From positions 1 through 13,582 of the forward strand of contig JBBSDV010000083.1 in assembly GCA_038240335.1 (NCBI GenBank): 13,582 bases of DNA. The letters run 5' to 3'. Position 1 is the first letter of the stretch. Every line of letters begins with the position of its first letter. Positions 12,552 to 13,582 of the stretch are shown piece by piece. The notes under the pieces were generated by a model. The model was not told the origin of the DNA. It was given only the letters and a program-made list of their open reading frames with translations, and searched no databases. The translations under genes and the position numbers were made by a program. The DNA comes from JBBSDV01 sp038240335. Its GTDB lineage: Bacteria > Chloroflexota > Dehalococcoidia > DSTF01 > JACRBR01.

Positions 12552-13163
12552 ATGTCAAACACGGCCGAGGTTCTGCAGCGAGCCCATGCTGGCCTCTTCG
12601 GCGAGACGCTGGGCGTCCGCTTCCTCGAGGCCGCGCCGGAGCGCGTCCTCGCCGAGATCCCGGTGCGGGACGCGCTCTGCACGACGCCCGGGATCATGCA
12701 CGGCGGTGCGATCATGGCGTTCGCGGACACCCTCGGCGGCAGCGCGACGAGCCTCAACCTGCAGAAGGGCGCAGGCACCACGACAATCGAGTCGAAGACG
12801 AACTTCCTCTCGCCGGCGCGCACGGGCGAGATGATCCGGGGTGAGTGCGTCGCGTTACACCGCGGACGGCGGACGATGGTGTGGCAGACCCGCGTGACGT
12901 CGCCCGAGGGCCGGCTCGTCGCGCTGATTACGCAGACGCAGATCGTGCTCGAGGCGACGCGCACCGGGCCGGAGACGATGGCGTCGCTGTTCGCGGGCAA
13001 GAGCCGCAACGAGCAGAAAACGCTGCTTGCCGAGCTCGAACGAGCCGGCGCAGCGACATATCGCGCGCTCGCCGCGGGCGAGGACGACGCGACGGCGCGC
13101 GACGCCCTCCTCGCCGCCGCGGCTCGCGAGGAGGAGAACGCCGCGCTGCTTGAGGATGAGTGA
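12552..13163 (+). CDS. PaaI-family hotdog thioesterase with helical C-terminal tail
   Basis: Probably hydrolyses acyl- or aryl-CoA thioesters in the cytoplasm. The ATG at 12552 (MSNTAEVLQRAHAGL) has a near-perfect AGGAGG (12541-12546) 5 nt upstream, which decides against longer in-frame starts. The product is 203 residues. The hotdog domain spans about 8-135: LGVRFLEAAPERVLAEIPV, the active-site MHGGAIMAFADTLGG (His50-Gly-Gly and Asp59), TTIESKTNFLSPARTGE, GRRTMVWQTRVTSPEGRLVA and ITQTQIVL. PaaI-type proteins are usually about 130-150 residues. Here about 65 residues are added, with LFAGKSRNEQKTLLAELERAG and a second helix rich in Ala, Glu and Arg (DALLAAAAREEENAALLE). It is divergent from the TetR operon and may share its control. 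Confidence 0.9.
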   Translation: MSNTAEVLQRAHAGLFGETLGVRFLEAAPERVLAEIPVRDALCTTPGIMHGGAIMAFADTLGGSATSLNLQKGAGTTTIESKTNFLSPARTGEMIRGECVALHRGRRTMVWQTRVTSPEGRLVALITQTQIVLEATRTGPETMASLFAGKSRNEQKTLLAELERAGAATYRALAAGEDDATARDALLAAAAREEENAALLEDE

Positions 13164-13268
13164 CGCGCGTCTCTGTCGAGAAATATTGAAGGCACCGACC
13201 GCGACGCGATCTGGGCGATCGTTGCTGAGGAACGCGAGTTTGAGAACCCGCGCCACGGCCCGAGGTAG
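13164..13268 (+). pseudogene. In-frame coding-like remnant directly after the thioesterase stop
   Basis: Reading on past the TGA at 13161-13163 in the same frame gives RASLSRNIEGTDRDAIWAI, then VAEEREFENPRHGPR and TAG at 13266-13268. The second half has protein-like composition and a WAIVAEERE helix reminiscent of small uncharacterised proteins with an IWxIxxEERxxQxxxxG pattern. No start codon with a ribosome-binding site precedes it. It may be a fossil of a short gene, or coincidence. Confidence 0.3.
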
Positions 13269-13366
13269 GAACGCCGCCAGACAGCCCGCTGCGGCGGATG
13301 CGCGCCGTCGGGACGATTCAAGTCCGTTCGTGATCGAAGTCGCCCGGTTGCTAGACTCCGGACGGC

Positions 13367-13441
13367 GGGCCCGTAGCTCAGCGGCAGAGCACCCGGCTCA
13401 TAACCGGAGGCGCGCAGGTTCAAATCCTGCCGGGCCCACCA
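13367..13441 (+). tRNA. tRNA with CAU anticodon (elongator Met, or Ile2 with lysidine)
   Basis: Full cloverleaf: acceptor GGGCCCG (13367-13373) pairing with CGGGCCC (13431-13437), D stem GCTC/GAGC, anticodon loop CTCATAA with CAT at 13399-13401, T arm GCAGG-TTCAAAT-CCTGC, discriminator A and an encoded CCA. The anticodon stem pairs CCGG/CCGG, but the top pair is C27-A43, a mismatch. It lacks initiator features (an unpaired first base and three G-C pairs ending the anticodon stem). CAU can be elongator methionine or the AUA-reading isoleucine tRNA. The C4-G69 and C5-G68 acceptor pairs are features recognised by the lysidine synthetase TilS in Escherichia coli, so the isoleucine identity is possible. 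Confidence 0.95.
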
Positions 13442-13450
13442 GGTCAGGTC

Positions 13451-13532
13451 TTGTTTGTAGTTCGTCGTTTGTCGTCGTCGTTTGTAGCCTTCGTCACCTC
13501 CGGCCTCCCGCGTCCCGTCTCCCGCTTCCCAC
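13451..13532. repeat. Low-complexity TTTGTAG/TCGTCG and CTCCCG repeats downstream of the tRNA
   Basis: TTTGTAG occurs at 13454 and 13481 around a run of TCGTCGTTTG and GTCGTCGTCG. This is followed by pyrimidine-rich CTCCCG/GTCCCG units from 13504 to 13524. It is the same style of strand-biased simple repeat as at 7330-7363 and 4095-4132. No coding sense. Confidence 0.7.
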
Positions 13533-13582
13533 AAGGTAGGTGCCCGCCCCTGTCTCTCGCCGGGCGTGAGCCGCGACGCAGC

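Noticed and set aside
12533..13534. 333-residue minus-strand frame containing QDLNLRASGYEPGALPLSYGP
   Set aside because: It is antisense to the thioesterase and to the tRNA; that peptide string is what a CAU tRNA gene gives when translated backwards. Ser/Arg-rich composition.

Overview
The window is 13.6 kb of high-GC bacterial DNA. Genes lie on both strands and most are transcribed leftward (minus strand). A CIRCE operator in front of groES-groEL, a eukaryote/archaea-like dolichyl-phosphate-type family 2 glycosyltransferase, an OmpR-type two-component pair and many short intergenic repeats fit a soil or aquatic Chloroflexota-like genome. The phylum is a guess from gene content only.

Left region (1-1565) is gene-poor and eroded. 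It holds the 3' end of an NTF2-like (DUF4440/SnoaL-type) gene with a frameshift, a 90-residue hypothetical gene on the minus strand, and a clearly recognisable SRPBCC (polyketide-cyclase-like) gene broken by one nonsense codon and one frameshift. Both frameshifts fall in the same octamer, CGGGGCAC, and one extra G repairs each of them.

Chaperonin block (1566-4608), minus strand: groES starts at a GTG with a strong Shine-Dalgarno and carries a short basic N-terminal extension. A tandem 7-bp repeat separates it from groEL, whose tail is Pro/Ala-rich instead of Gly-Gly-Met. A long palindrome follows groEL, and then the glycosyltransferase. CIRCE and a candidate sigma-70 promoter precede groES, implying HrcA heat-shock control.

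Middle block (4764-7285): a GNAT acetyltransferase on the plus strand converges on a degenerate GGDEF-like protein on the minus strand, which lies downstream of a sugar-nucleotidyltransferase with a left-handed beta-helix tail. The 560-bp gap that follows contains dispersed repeat elements of a type that translates as 'QSASE'.

Two-component block (7845-10160), minus strand: response regulator then histidine kinase, overlapping by 17 bp. They are preceded by a striking set of GCAAGCGG inverted repeats that can pair in two mutually exclusive ways.

Right block (10396-13582): a TetR regulator and a His-rich three-helix membrane protein form a minus-strand operon. They are divergent from a PaaI-type hotdog thioesterase with an unusual helical C-terminal tail. 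A TetR-style palindrome overlaps the TetR promoter. A CAU-anticodon tRNA with an encoded CCA end and low-complexity DNA close the window.

I see no phage, CRISPR, transposase or toxin-antitoxin genes. The most distinctive items are the broken SRPBCC gene, the alternative inverted repeats before the two-component genes, the TetR/membrane-protein/thioesterase locus and the repeat families.
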